Assembly (NCBI RefSeq): GCF_012849055.1
Contig: NZ_CP051677.1
Span: 5,595,001 to 5,659,000 of the forward strand
Source of the DNA: Spirosoma rhododendri
GTDB taxonomy: Bacteria > Bacteroidota > Bacteroidia > Cytophagales > Spirosomataceae
Length of the DNA stretch: 64,000 bases
Reading direction: 5' to 3'
The notes beneath the pieces were generated by a model that worked only from the letters and a program-made list of their open reading frames with translations, did not search any database and was not told where the DNA came from. Shown piece after piece: positions 53,928 to 62,823 of this stretch; position 1 is the first letter of the stretch; every line of letters starts with the position of its first letter. Both the position numbers and the translations under genes were made by a program.

Positions 53928-54404
53928 TTACTGGGCAGCGTTGGGCTTTGGTAAAAACGTTTCGCTGAAATAGCGCTTCATTAATTCGTTACTGATTGGC
54001 GCATTACAGTTTGTTTTGCAGCCAGCCGTTTTAAACGCCTGATCCCAGGGCGAATCTTTCAGATGTGTCCAGTTCGATAGCTTGATCGGATCGATGTTTT
54101 TGGTAATGTTCCAGACCGCACTTAGCAGATCAAGCGTCATCTTGTCGGGTTCGATATTGCCCGATGGCTGGGGCTTGGTAATTGGCCGACTCCCCCACTC
54201 TTTGAATTTATGGTACACGGATTCAACGACGGGACCGTATTGCCACGCTTCCACATCCTCCCGGATGAGTGGCTTACCCGTCAACGCCAGGTTCATGCCG
54301 TTGGCGAAGTACAGCACCTTCTGCAACTTCATCGGCGACAATGGCGCGTCGTTGAGGATGCCCAGGTTGATAAAATAATTGGCTATATAAATGGCGTCAA
54401 ACAT
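53928..54404 (-). CDS. Panacea (SocA/DUF4065) domain protein, antitoxin-like
   Basis: 158 aa from ATG 54404; a longer open frame upstream lacks the domain start. MFDAIYIANYFINLG, PLSPMKLQKVLYFANGMNLA and a REDVEAWQYGPVVESVYHKF stretch are the Panacea core (about 1-80), which also occurs as SocA proteolysis adaptor and in antitoxins that neutralise many unrelated toxins. The C-terminal part (LSNWTHLKDSPWDQAF, then NELMKRYFSET) completes the fold. Next gene downstream is a small two-helix membrane protein 18 bases away, so this is likely a toxin-antitoxin pair. A GC-rich palindrome lies upstream. Confidence 0.85.
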   Translation of the reverse strand: MFDAIYIANYFINLGILNDAPLSPMKLQKVLYFANGMNLALTGKPLIREDVEAWQYGPVVESVYHKFKEWGSRPITKPQPSGNIEPDKMTLDLLSAVWNITKNIDPIKLSNWTHLKDSPWDQAFKTAGCKTNCNAPISNELMKRYFSETFLPKPNAAQ

Positions 54405-54597
54405 GGTCAAACGAGCAGATTGGTGGAGCCAGAACCCCGTACGACAACGATTGGTAGCCCGGTTTGGTGCGCACTGTACCACCGGCCAGTCAGCGTTGGC
54501 AAGTTACCGCCTTTGCTTCACAATAAAAACGACCTCCGCCCCAGCTTAGTTTTCATTGTCAGCCGTTTACGGGCAGGGTTGTTGAGTGCTGGCCTCT

Positions 54598-54663
54598 ACC
54601 CCCCGCCCCCTGAAGGGGGAGCATTCCGCAAATGAACCTCCCCCCCTTCAGGGGGCGGGGGGT
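54598..54663. repeat. GC-rich palindromic repeat upstream of the Panacea gene
   Basis: Arms ACCCCCCGCCCCCTGAAG and CTTCAGGGGGCGGGGGGT enclose a short centre; each arm also contains CCCCCTGAAGGGGG-type self-complementarity on its inner side. Near-perfect over 24 bases with a C-run length difference. Confidence 0.75.
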
Positions 54664-54682
54664 AAACTTAACAGCTCTGCGG

Positions 54683-55684
54683 TTACGCTGTCGTTCGAAT
54701 ACCCGTCAGCTGCCGGATCAGATAGGCAATCAGCGCGATACCGGTCAGGATAAAGTACCAGTAGTACCAGCCTTCGCCCCAGTTGGTCGGGTGTAAGTAC
54801 GTGAAAAATAGAAACGTCAGACCAATGTAGCCGTACACGGTGGCCATCAGCAAAAACAGAAACGACCCAGCCGCCCGGTCTGGATGGGTGCGCCGTTCAT
54901 GGCGGGCGTACAGGTCGAACGCGACACAGACGACGGCCAGCGCCAATGCGTAGAGCGCCCGTTGTTCGCGAAAGTTGAACAGCCCACCCAGAATCGCGAT
55001 CAGCAGCAGATTCCCCGCGATGGTCAGGTAGGTGTACGTAAAGTGGGGTTTGATCGACCGGCGTTCGAGCGTCAGGGCCGCACCAATCAACAGCAGGGAC
55101 AGGCCGATTGCCGACAGCACCGTTGGCTGGTCGAAGAAATTGGTTTTCAGGTACAGATTGAGCGGCCTGACGGTTACGCCCACCCACGAGATCAGGGCCG
55201 TCAGCGCGATACCCAATACCCCCCGGTGGTCGAAGCGGTAGGCCAATGGCAGAAAGAGTAGCGCGGGCAGCAGCGTCGCCAGCCCATAACGGGTGCCGAA
55301 CAGCGTGTACTGGTACTGCGCATAGCCCTCCAGCGTCAGAAACAGCAAGCAGAACAGCAGCAGCGCGTAGTCCGTAAAAGCAGCCCGTTCGGTTACGATC
55401 CCCGTCGACCAGACCGGGCGGTTCAGCCACGCGTAGACCAGGCAGGCTACGCACCCGGCGGCCATCGCCAGCAGCAACGACCCGTGCCCGATCTGATCGA
55501 AGTTGTCGTAGATCAGGTAGCCAAGTCCCGCGCTCAGGGCCGTTATACCGACGTACAGCATCGAGCGCAGTTCCCAGTATACTGACACCGGCTTTTTCTG
55601 CTCATAGTCAGCAAGTATCGTCTGCTGCTCGTGCGACAAAATACCCTGCTTACTCAGTTCACTCAATACATCTTCGGGGGACAT
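54683..55684 (-). CDS. DUF2157 multi-spanning membrane protein
   Basis: 333 aa: soluble start (DVLSELSKQGILSHEQQTIL) followed by about nine hydrophobic helices and a short basic tail. The start motif is that of DUF2157. It resembles the second DUF2157 protein at 52351-53541. Function not known. It lies upstream of the Panacea/two-helix block on the same strand, separated by 278 bases and a palindrome. Confidence 0.78.
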   Translation of the reverse strand: MSPEDVLSELSKQGILSHEQQTILADYEQKKPVSVYWELRSMLYVGITALSAGLGYLIYDNFDQIGHGSLLLAMAAGCVACLVYAWLNRPVWSTGIVTERAAFTDYALLLFCLLFLTLEGYAQYQYTLFGTRYGLATLLPALLFLPLAYRFDHRGVLGIALTALISWVGVTVRPLNLYLKTNFFDQPTVLSAIGLSLLLIGAALTLERRSIKPHFTYTYLTIAGNLLLIAILGGLFNFREQRALYALALAVVCVAFDLYARHERRTHPDRAAGSFLFLLMATVYGYIGLTFLFFTYLHPTNWGEGWYYWYFILTGIALIAYLIRQLTGIRTTA

Positions 55685-55792
55685 ATCAGGGCATTTTTTT
55701 GTTAGTAATACAGCCCCAATGGCTCACGATTTGGGCTGTATTTTATCCGTCTTACTCAACGCCGGATGTGAGCATCCGAAACTGCTGCCTGC

Positions 55793-57484
55793 ATGGTTGG
55801 ACGCCAGAAAGTTATCCTGACCCCTCGCTATTACCTCGACAATTTCCGCTACGTGCTGGACTTTGTGAAGCGGCTATACGGCAATTTGCTGAATGACGCG
55901 GAGTGGGAATTTATCCGTCGGTTCGAGGCACTGGACCTCGACGCGCAGAGCCTGTATGTCCGGTTCAGCAACCGCAAAGGACTCTTTTTTCGACCCAATA
56001 AACTAAACTATACTGAAATTATCGACTTGCCGGGTGCCGTCGATGCATTGCGGGACGCGGGCTTTGTCGACCGGCTGTCGGTGCACCACGAAGCGATGGG
56101 CGAAGCGGCCCTGGGCGTTTTTACCAAACCCGAACTGCTGGAACTGCTGCCATTCGAACCGGAGGAACTACGGCAGCTAGGCAAGGAGAAAAAGGAGGGT
56201 GTGACGCGCTACGCCCTGAATGAACTGGATTTTGGCGAGATCGTCACGGCCCTGTCGACCCGCGAGTCGGTGATCAAGCTCAACTTCGAAGCCGAAGACA
56301 TGATGGTGAAATACCTGTTTTTTGGCAACCGGGGTGGCAACATGACCGAGTTCGTCGTGCGCGATCTCGGCATGATTAATTTCGAAAGCTACGACGAGAG
56401 TCAGATGACGGCTCGTTTCCGCACGCGCAAGGAGGTGGAAGACAAGCTGCTGATCTCGCTGACGAGCGAATCGTTTTACGAGCAGAAAGAAGCCGAACTG
56501 TCCGCCGAGGTCATTTACAACTGGTTTCTGAACTGGAACGAAACCCGGCCCGAACTGAGCGACATTGCCATTCTGGGGTATCAGAAGCTGGTATGCCGGG
56601 TTGGCGCGTACCTCGAACGGCAGAAGCTGCCCGAACAGGCATTGGCCGTTTATGAGCTTTCCGACCGCGTACCGGCCCGCGAACGGCGGGTGCGGCTGCT
56701 GTACAAGAACGGGTCTGTTGAGGAAGCCCTCGCCCTCTGCGACGAGATTGCCGTAGCCCCGCTCAACGCCGACGAACGCTACTTCGCCACCGACTTTCGG
56801 GAGCGGATTCTGGGCCTGAGCGAGAAGAAACGTACCCGCAAAGCCACAACGCGGTTTCTGTCCGACGCCGAAAGCGTGTCGATTCCAGGGGCTTACCGGC
56901 ACCACGTTGAAGCGGGGGTGATGAACTACTACCTTGAACGGGGCCACGACGCGGCTTTTACGGAGAATTACCCGTGGCGGGGGCTGTTCGGGCTGGTCTT
57001 CTGGGACATCATCTACGACGCCAATGTGTCGGCCATTCACCACCCGCTACAACGCGCCCCATCGGATTTTTACCTGCCCGAATTTTACCGCAAACGCGAA
57101 GACCTGCTCAAAAAACGATTGGCTGAACTGACCACGAAAGACGACTGGCGACGGCATACGGGCCGTACGTTCAACGCCAAGTACGGCATCACCAACGTAC
57201 TGGTCGACTGGTCGGACGAGTTGATGGCGTTGGTACTCCGCATCATCGACCTGCTCGACATCGAACAACTGCGGCTGATTCTGCTCGAAATGGCACGTAA
57301 CGTTAGGGAACATACGCGCGGCTTCCCCGACCTGCTGATCTGGCAGGAAAACGGTCAGTATTCGTTCGTTGAAGTCAAATCCCCCACCGACCATCTGGGG
57401 CCGCAACAACTGCACTGGCTGGAGTTTTTCCAGACCATCGGCGTCTACGGCAAAGTCAACCGCGTGATTTGGGAAGCACTTTAG
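55793..57484 (+). CDS. FAN1-type VRR-NUC nuclease
   Basis: 563 aa from ATG 55793 (MVGRQKVILTPRYYLDNFRY). The C-terminal VRR-NUC domain shows the PD-(D/E)XK order in GFPDLLIWQENGQYSFVEVK (about residues 510-530, with PD, then E and K). HHPLQRAPSDFYLPEFY and EFYRKREDLLKKRLAEL match the FAN1 core just upstream; the middle is TPR-like (LPEQALAVYELSDRV). Bacterial FAN1 proteins cut 5' flaps and cross-linked DNA. The N-terminal zinc finger of human FAN1 is absent. It is separate from other repair genes here. Confidence 0.9.
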   Translation: MVGRQKVILTPRYYLDNFRYVLDFVKRLYGNLLNDAEWEFIRRFEALDLDAQSLYVRFSNRKGLFFRPNKLNYTEIIDLPGAVDALRDAGFVDRLSVHHEAMGEAALGVFTKPELLELLPFEPEELRQLGKEKKEGVTRYALNELDFGEIVTALSTRESVIKLNFEAEDMMVKYLFFGNRGGNMTEFVVRDLGMINFESYDESQMTARFRTRKEVEDKLLISLTSESFYEQKEAELSAEVIYNWFLNWNETRPELSDIAILGYQKLVCRVGAYLERQKLPEQALAVYELSDRVPARERRVRLLYKNGSVEEALALCDEIAVAPLNADERYFATDFRERILGLSEKKRTRKATTRFLSDAESVSIPGAYRHHVEAGVMNYYLERGHDAAFTENYPWRGLFGLVFWDIIYDANVSAIHHPLQRAPSDFYLPEFYRKREDLLKKRLAELTTKDDWRRHTGRTFNAKYGITNVLVDWSDELMALVLRIIDLLDIEQLRLILLEMARNVREHTRGFPDLLIWQENGQYSFVEVKSPTDHLGPQQLHWLEFFQTIGVYGKVNRVIWEAL

Positions 57485-57488
57485 TATT

Positions 57489-57605
57489 GTAGCCTGGACC
57501 GGTCCGCCGGTGTGGTCCACGTCCGGGTGCCCGTTAGGGCAACTTTCGCAGGCGGATGCTTTTTGGTCGCTAATGCGCCCACCCGGACCTAGAGGTCCAG
57601 GCTAC
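57489..57605. repeat. MITE-like inverted-repeat element (TGTAGCCTGGACC family), copy 1
   Basis: Left end TGTAGCCTGGACCGGTCC and right end GGACCTAGAGGTCCAGGCTAC are opposite copies of the same terminal sequence. The right half (GCGCCCACCCGGACCT...) matches, in inverted orientation, the left end of the second copy at 62568. Confidence 0.7.
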
Positions 57606-57994
57606 TCTTTTTTAGGTTGCAGGGTACCCCGCGCCATGATTTCGGGTTTTGCTTCGGCGGTGGTATAGTGAAGCAGCGTAGCCGTGGGTAGCGATGCTTG
57701 TGGGTTCTTCACGATCACCAGCCGGTACGACTGTTTACCAACAATCAGGTTCTGATACGACAGTTGTGGGCTGGGCGACTGGGGCAAACTCCAGTTGGCA
57801 ATCGGCTCTTTCGTCACGACAGTAATAGCGTCGTCGGTCAATCCCGCGACGGTCGTGTCGGGCGTAAATTGGTTGCTTGTAATGCCTTCGATCAGCTTGA
57901 CGATGGCGGGCGGTGCTGTGTGAGCCGCCGGTTTCGTCTGGGCGTACGCGGTGCTGGTCAGCAAGACACCCAGCAGAAGCAGGAAGCGATTCAT
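57602..57994 (-). CDS. Secreted hypothetical protein
   Basis: 130 aa with a signal peptide (about 1-18, ending AYAQ). Mature part contains no recognised domain: an APPAIVKLIEGITSNQFTPD segment, QLSYQNLIVGKQSYRLVIVK and a charged tail (QPKKE). Probably a small periplasmic or outer-membrane protein. The thioredoxin-like gene is next upstream on the same strand with a 64-base gap. Confidence 0.65.
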   Translation of the reverse strand: MNRFLLLLGVLLTSTAYAQTKPAAHTAPPAIVKLIEGITSNQFTPDTTVAGLTDDAITVVTKEPIANWSLPQSPSPQLSYQNLIVGKQSYRLVIVKNPQASLPTATLLHYTTAEAKPEIMARGTLQPKKE

Positions 57995-58058
57995 ATCGTG
58001 AGTAGTTGGATTAAAGAGATCTTAAAATCCAACCGCTCTCGTTGCAAATGGTTTATGG

Positions 58059-58568
58059 TCAGTGCTTCCCGGCGTATGTTTTCGGGTTGGTGGCGGCTGG
58101 TGCCCACTGTTGCAGAAACTCGGCTACCAGCTTCGGACTGTGCCCTTTACCTTCTTCCAGATACGCCGAATTCTGCGTGTGAATGCGGTTGCCTTTTTCG
58201 TCGAGCACCACAAAGACCGGAAAGCCGAACCGCTGCGGATACCCCAGCTGAGCCAGGGTTGCTTCGTTCTTATTTTCGGGGCTGTAGTTAACGTGTACGA
58301 CTTCGTAATTCTGGCGCAGCAACTGATTTAGTGTGGAATCTGTCGTGGTCAGGGTGTTGAAGCGAATGCACCAGATACACCAGTTTCCGCCGAGTTGCAG
58401 CAGCACATGCTTGTTTTCCTTACGGGCTTTGGCAACCGCGCTTTTGATGTCCTGCTGCGCATCGGCCTGCGGATTGTAGATGTGCGGAGCCGGCTTGGCG
58501 GTGTCCTGCGCCCGAATGGTTGTCATCGATGCCGTCAATAGGCCCGCAATCAGCAGTAGTCGTTTCAT
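58059..58568 (-). CDS. Secreted thioredoxin-like protein
   Basis: 169 aa from ATG 58568 (MKRLLLIAGLLTASMTT). Signal peptide (about 1-20), then a thioredoxin-fold domain with C64-x-x-C67 in GGNWCIWCIRF and cis-Pro in RFGFPVFVVLDEKGN. The family reduces or transfers thiols in the periplasm. The longer open frame upstream overlaps the helicase gene and is rejected. Confidence 0.88.
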   Translation of the reverse strand: MKRLLLIAGLLTASMTTIRAQDTAKPAPHIYNPQADAQQDIKSAVAKARKENKHVLLQLGGNWCIWCIRFNTLTTTDSTLNQLLRQNYEVVHVNYSPENKNEATLAQLGYPQRFGFPVFVVLDEKGNRIHTQNSAYLEEGKGHSPKLVAEFLQQWAPAATNPKTYAGKH

Positions 58569-58581
58569 GGTTGTATGAGGA

Positions 58582-59736
58582 TCAGTATCCCTGCAAGTTA
58601 ATATCGTCGGACGGCAGAATCTCGACGCGCTTACCCATCTTTTTCTGGATGATTTTGAAATGGTGCTCATCGTCGGGTGTGATCAGCGAGATAGCTTCAC
58701 CCATTGCATCAGCGCGACCCGTCCGGCCAATACGGTGGACGTAATCTTTGGGTGAACGGGGCAGCTCAAAATTGACAACGTGGGGCAACTGCTGAATGTC
58801 AATCCCCCTAGCGATCAGATCGGTAGCGACTAGTACGGTGAGCTTACCAGCCTTAAACCGAGTCAGCGCGTCGGTGCGCGCACCCTGACTTTTGTCGCCG
58901 TGAATGGCGGCCGCCTGAATCCCGTTTTTGGTCAGTTTCACCACCAGATTATCGGCTGTGCGGGTCGATGAAACAAAGACCAGCACCTGCTGCATGGCGT
59001 TGTGCTTTATCAGGTAGCGCAGCAGCGGCCCTTTCCGCTCCAGATCGACGCGGTACGCCAGTTGATGAATCTGATCTATCGACTGTTCCGGCTCGGCGAT
59101 GTCAATCAGGAGAGGATCGCGGAGCAGGTTGTCGCGGATGTCCTGTATCGCATCGCCGAGGGTAGCGGAGAATAGCAGTGTCTGCCGCTGCTGAGGTACC
59201 TGCGCCAGCACCTGATTCATTTCTTCGGCAAAACCCAGCTCGAGCATTTTGTCGGCTTCATCGAGTACCAGCGTGTCGAGGGTCGAGAGGTCAGCCGCGT
59301 TTTGGGAAATCAGATCGAGCAACCGGCCCGGCGTCGCGACAACGATTTCGGCATTCCGCAGAGCAATCATCTGCGGGTTAATCGACACGCCACCAAACAC
59401 TGCCGTCGTCTGCAAGGGCGTTTTCAGGTATTCCGCGAACGTTTGAAACACCTCAGCCACCTGCACGGCCAATTCGCGGGTCGGCACCAGCACGAGCACC
59501 CGCATACTGCGTCGGCCAGCCCCTTTCCGACCCGCAAATCGTTGCAGAATCGGCAGCACAAAACTGGCCGTTTTTCCGGAGCCGGTTTTGGCAATACCGA
59601 GTATGTCGCGGCCGGTCAGTACGGCCGGGATGGCCTGCTGCTGGATCGGATACGGTTGTGTGTACCCCTGTTCGGCAACGGCGTCGACCAGTGTTTGCGA
59701 AAGGCCCAGGGCGGCAAATGATGAAGTAGCTGTCAA
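58582..59736 (-). CDS. rhlE: DEAD-box RNA helicase, RhlE type
   Basis: 384 aa: only the two RecA-like domains with a very short tail. Q motif (FAALGLSQTLVDAVAEQGY with QQQAIP), motif I AKTGSGKT, Ia PTRELAVQ, II DEAD (LVLDEADKMLELGF), III SAT, V ATDLIARGID and VI HRIGRTGR. It unwinds RNA duplexes in ribosome assembly and decay, likely with RNase Y and other factors. The start MTATSSFAALGLSQ fits RhlE. Confidence 0.93.
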   Translation of the reverse strand: MTATSSFAALGLSQTLVDAVAEQGYTQPYPIQQQAIPAVLTGRDILGIAKTGSGKTASFVLPILQRFAGRKGAGRRSMRVLVLVPTRELAVQVAEVFQTFAEYLKTPLQTTAVFGGVSINPQMIALRNAEIVVATPGRLLDLISQNAADLSTLDTLVLDEADKMLELGFAEEMNQVLAQVPQQRQTLLFSATLGDAIQDIRDNLLRDPLLIDIAEPEQSIDQIHQLAYRVDLERKGPLLRYLIKHNAMQQVLVFVSSTRTADNLVVKLTKNGIQAAAIHGDKSQGARTDALTRFKAGKLTVLVATDLIARGIDIQQLPHVVNFELPRSPKDYVHRIGRTGRADAMGEAISLITPDDEHHFKIIQKKMGKRVEILPSDDINLQGY

Positions 59737-59995
59737 GTAAACTAACGGTTTATTCCGGACGAATTCCTGTCATTCCCCCATCTTGGGAGTGTCAGAAAAT
59801 CGCGGGAGGCTTGTAGGGCTTACAACGGATATATGATTAAAAGGTGCGTTTTCGAGCAGTCAATTCGAAAAACGTCGCATCAATACTACCGTCATTCAGC
59901 CATATAAATCGGGCGTTCGCAGGTTCTTTTTTCTGGCTTAGCCGTCATTAACCGTATTTTTATACTGCAATCACCTGAATAACACGGATTCAACG

Positions 59996-62494
59996 ATGAG
60001 ACGTAGACACTTACCACTTAAACTCTGGGTGTGGCTGTTTCCGGCCCTGCTAACGGCCCCGGCCCTGGTGGCTCAGGACGCACCCACCTACCAGACGCCC
60101 CCCAAAGCGCTGGCCGATCTGGTCACCGTGCCGCCCACGCCGACCATCAGCGTATCGGACAAAGGCGACGTCATGCTGATTATGGAACAGGCTGGCGCGC
60201 CCGACATTGCGGAACTGGCCCAGCCCGAACTCAAGCTGGCCGGTCTACGGCTCAACCCCGCCAACAACGGCCCCAGCCGGATGCGCTACATCACGGGCCT
60301 GAAGCTGAAAAAAGTATCGGGTGCGAAAGAGGAACAGGCACTCACAGGTCTGCCCGCCAAGCCGCTCATCAGCTACATACAGTGGTCGCCCGATTACAGC
60401 AAGATCGCCTTCGCGCATTCGACCGACGAGCACATCGAGCTTTACGTAGCCGATGTCGCGACGGGCAAGGCGCAACGTGTGGGAACGGCTTACCTGAACG
60501 CTACCCTTGGCACGCCTTACCATTGGCTGTCGGATAGCAAAGGGCTGATCGCCCGGATCGTACCGACAGGGCGCGGGGCGGCACCGGAGGTCAGCCGGGT
60601 ACCGGTCGGCCCAACGACGCAGGAGAACGTAGGCGGCAAGCGCGGACAGGCACCAACCTATCAGGATCTGCTCAAAAGTCCGTCTGATGAAAAGCAGTTT
60701 GCCTTCTATACCACCGCGCAGGTGGTTCGTATGGGCCTCGACGGGCAGACAACCAACATCGGCCCCGCTGGTATCATCGCGTCGGCCGACCCGTCGCCGG
60801 ATGGTAAGTACGTGATGATCGAGACGGTGCATACGCCGTTTTCATACCTCGTGCCCGTCAGCCGGTTTCCGCTGCGCACGGACGTCTTTGCCGTGGGCGG
60901 CTCACTCGTTAAACTGCTAAACGACGGTCCGTTGCAGGAAAGCGTGCCCTATAGCGCCGACGGTGCGCCCACCGGCCCCCGCAACTACAACTGGCGGGCC
61001 GATGCTCCGGCATCGGTTTACTACACCGAAGCGCAGGACAAAGGCGACCCGAAAGTGAAAGCCGACATTCGCGACAAAGTATTCATGGTCGATGCGCCGT
61101 TCAGCGGTCAGCCCAAAGAAATTTACGCGGCTCAGTACCGGTTCGGTGGCTTCGACTGGGGTAACGCCACGATGGCGCTGGCCAGCGAACGCTGGTGGCA
61201 GAGCCGCAAAAGTCTGGTCAAAACCGTCGACCCGACCAACTGGCAAACGGCCGTGCTGTTCGACCGGTCGTACGAAGATCGGTACAGTAATCCCGGTCAG
61301 CCCGACACGCGCCACAATCAGTACGGGTATGAGGTGCTGAATCTGCTGCCCAATAACGAGATTCTAATGCTGAACGGACAAGGCTCATCGCCCGACGGTG
61401 ACCGGCCATTCGTGAGTCTGTTGAACCTGAAAACCAAGAAAACAACGGAACTGTGGCGGTCGCAGGCCCCTTTCTTCGAGCGGCCCGTTGCGGTACTCGA
61501 CGCGGCCAAACGGTCGATACTCGTCACCCGCGAAACGCCCGACGAAAGCCCGAACTATTACGTAACCAACCTGCTGACGAAAGGAAAGAAAGCCGCAGCC
61601 CCGATGCAGGTGACGTTCTTCCCCCACCCCTACCCACAGCTCAAAGGCATTCAGAAGCAGCAGCTTCGCTACAAACGTGCCGACGGTGTCGAGCTGACGG
61701 CAACGCTCTATCTACCTGCTGGGTACAAGAAAGAGCAGGGGCCACTGCCAACGTTCCTATGGGCGTATCCAGCTGAGTTCAAAAGCAAAGATGCTGCTAG
61801 TCAGGTGTCGGGCTCACCCTACCAGTTTAACCGCATCAGCTATTGGGGTGCCGCAGCCTTCGTGACGATGGGCTACGCCATTCTCGACAACGCCAGCATC
61901 CCCATCGTGGGCGAAGGCGACAAAGAGCCGAACGATACGTATGTGCAACAACTGGTATCGAGTGCCAAAGCGGCCATCGACGAAGGCGTCCGGCTGGGCG
62001 CGGTCGATTCGAGCCGGGTGGGTGTCGGCGGTCACTCCTACGGTGCGTTTATGACGGCCAACCTGCTGACCCACAGCAAGCTATTCAAAGCCGGTATCGC
62101 GCGCAGCGGTGCCTATAACCGGACGCTGACGCCGTTTGGCTTCCAGAACGAGCAGCGCACCTACTGGCAGGCTCCCGACGTCTACAACACGATGTCGCCC
62201 TTCCAGAACGCCGATAAGGTAAAGACGCCGATTCTGCTGGTACACGGCGAAGCGGACAACAACACGGGTACGTTCCCGATTCAGTCGGAGCGGTACTACA
62301 ACGCGTTGAAGAGCTTCGGCGTCTCGACCCGGCTGGTGCTGTTGCCCTACGAAAGCCACGGCTATACGGCGAAAGAATCGCTGCTGCATATGCTGTCGGA
62401 AATGAACGGCTGGCTCGACAAATACGTCAAAAACCCCACAACGACGGCTACCAAAACCGGCGGTCAACCCGCGAAAATGGGTGGTGGCAACTAA
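59996..62494 (+). CDS. Secreted S9-family prolyl-oligopeptidase-type serine peptidase
   Basis: 832 aa with a signal peptide (about 1-25, ending LVAQD). The N-terminal ~550 residues are a beta-propeller; the C-terminal ~280 are the alpha/beta-hydrolase peptidase domain. Catalytic triad S681 (GGHSYGAFM), D754 (GEADNNTGT) and H788 (ESHGYTAKE). The length and the propeller sequence (SYIQWSPDYSKIAFAHSTDE) fit glutamyl-endopeptidase-like S9D members of Bacteroidota. It probably digests peptides in the periplasm or at the surface. No T9SS tail. Confidence 0.92.
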   Translation: MRRRHLPLKLWVWLFPALLTAPALVAQDAPTYQTPPKALADLVTVPPTPTISVSDKGDVMLIMEQAGAPDIAELAQPELKLAGLRLNPANNGPSRMRYITGLKLKKVSGAKEEQALTGLPAKPLISYIQWSPDYSKIAFAHSTDEHIELYVADVATGKAQRVGTAYLNATLGTPYHWLSDSKGLIARIVPTGRGAAPEVSRVPVGPTTQENVGGKRGQAPTYQDLLKSPSDEKQFAFYTTAQVVRMGLDGQTTNIGPAGIIASADPSPDGKYVMIETVHTPFSYLVPVSRFPLRTDVFAVGGSLVKLLNDGPLQESVPYSADGAPTGPRNYNWRADAPASVYYTEAQDKGDPKVKADIRDKVFMVDAPFSGQPKEIYAAQYRFGGFDWGNATMALASERWWQSRKSLVKTVDPTNWQTAVLFDRSYEDRYSNPGQPDTRHNQYGYEVLNLLPNNEILMLNGQGSSPDGDRPFVSLLNLKTKKTTELWRSQAPFFERPVAVLDAAKRSILVTRETPDESPNYYVTNLLTKGKKAAAPMQVTFFPHPYPQLKGIQKQQLRYKRADGVELTATLYLPAGYKKEQGPLPTFLWAYPAEFKSKDAASQVSGSPYQFNRISYWGAAAFVTMGYAILDNASIPIVGEGDKEPNDTYVQQLVSSAKAAIDEGVRLGAVDSSRVGVGGHSYGAFMTANLLTHSKLFKAGIARSGAYNRTLTPFGFQNEQRTYWQAPDVYNTMSPFQNADKVKTPILLVHGEADNNTGTFPIQSERYYNALKSFGVSTRLVLLPYESHGYTAKESLLHMLSEMNGWLDKYVKNPTTTATKTGGQPAKMGGGN

Positions 62495-62522
62495 GAAAAA
62501 ACAACCCCTAACCCTTCGACCG

Positions 62523-62556
62523 GCCCCTCTTTCCTTCTGGAAGAGGGGCTTTTTTT
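62523..62556 (+). terminator. Intrinsic terminator after the S9 peptidase gene
   Basis: GCCCCTCTT pairs with AAGAGGGGC across a short loop, followed by seven T. Confidence 0.9.
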
Positions 62557-62567
62557 GTGTAGATACT

Positions 62568-62813
62568 TGTAGCCTGGACCTCCAGGTCCGGGTGGGCGCG
62601 ATAGCGACCAAAAAGCGGCCGCCTTGAGTAGCTATTAGGGAAGTATTATTCGTATCCAAACCGCCTTTTTTGTCATCCCGACGACAGGAGGGATCTCCGT
62701 TCATAGACGGCCTTGTTTGCTATTAGCGAAGATCCCTCCTGTCGTCGGGATGACAGAAACGTTTCTCCAAAACAACCTCTGACGGACACTTGGACCTGGA
62801 CGTCCTGGCTACA
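62568..62813. repeat. MITE-like inverted-repeat element (TGTAGCCTGGACC family), copy 2, containing a nested palindrome
   Basis: TGTAGCCTGGACCTCC begins the element at 62568 and the inverse (GGACGTCCTGGCTACA) ends it at 62813. Between them lies the 37-bp-arm palindrome's degenerate copy (62671-62755). The left end matches copy 1 at 57489-57605. This is a repeat landed within a repeat. Confidence 0.7.
62671..62755. repeat. Palindromic repeat (GTCATCCCGACG family), copy 2
   Basis: Exact 26-base arms (62671-62696 and 62730-62755) around a 33-base centre; outer words match the copy at 50605-50698. Confidence 0.85.
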
Positions 62814-62823
62814 CTTGAACAAG

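Noticed and set aside
59761..59820. Sequence similar to the start of the GTCATCCCGACG repeat family
   Set aside because: Only a short TGTCATTCCC stretch and a weak hairpin; not enough to call a third copy.
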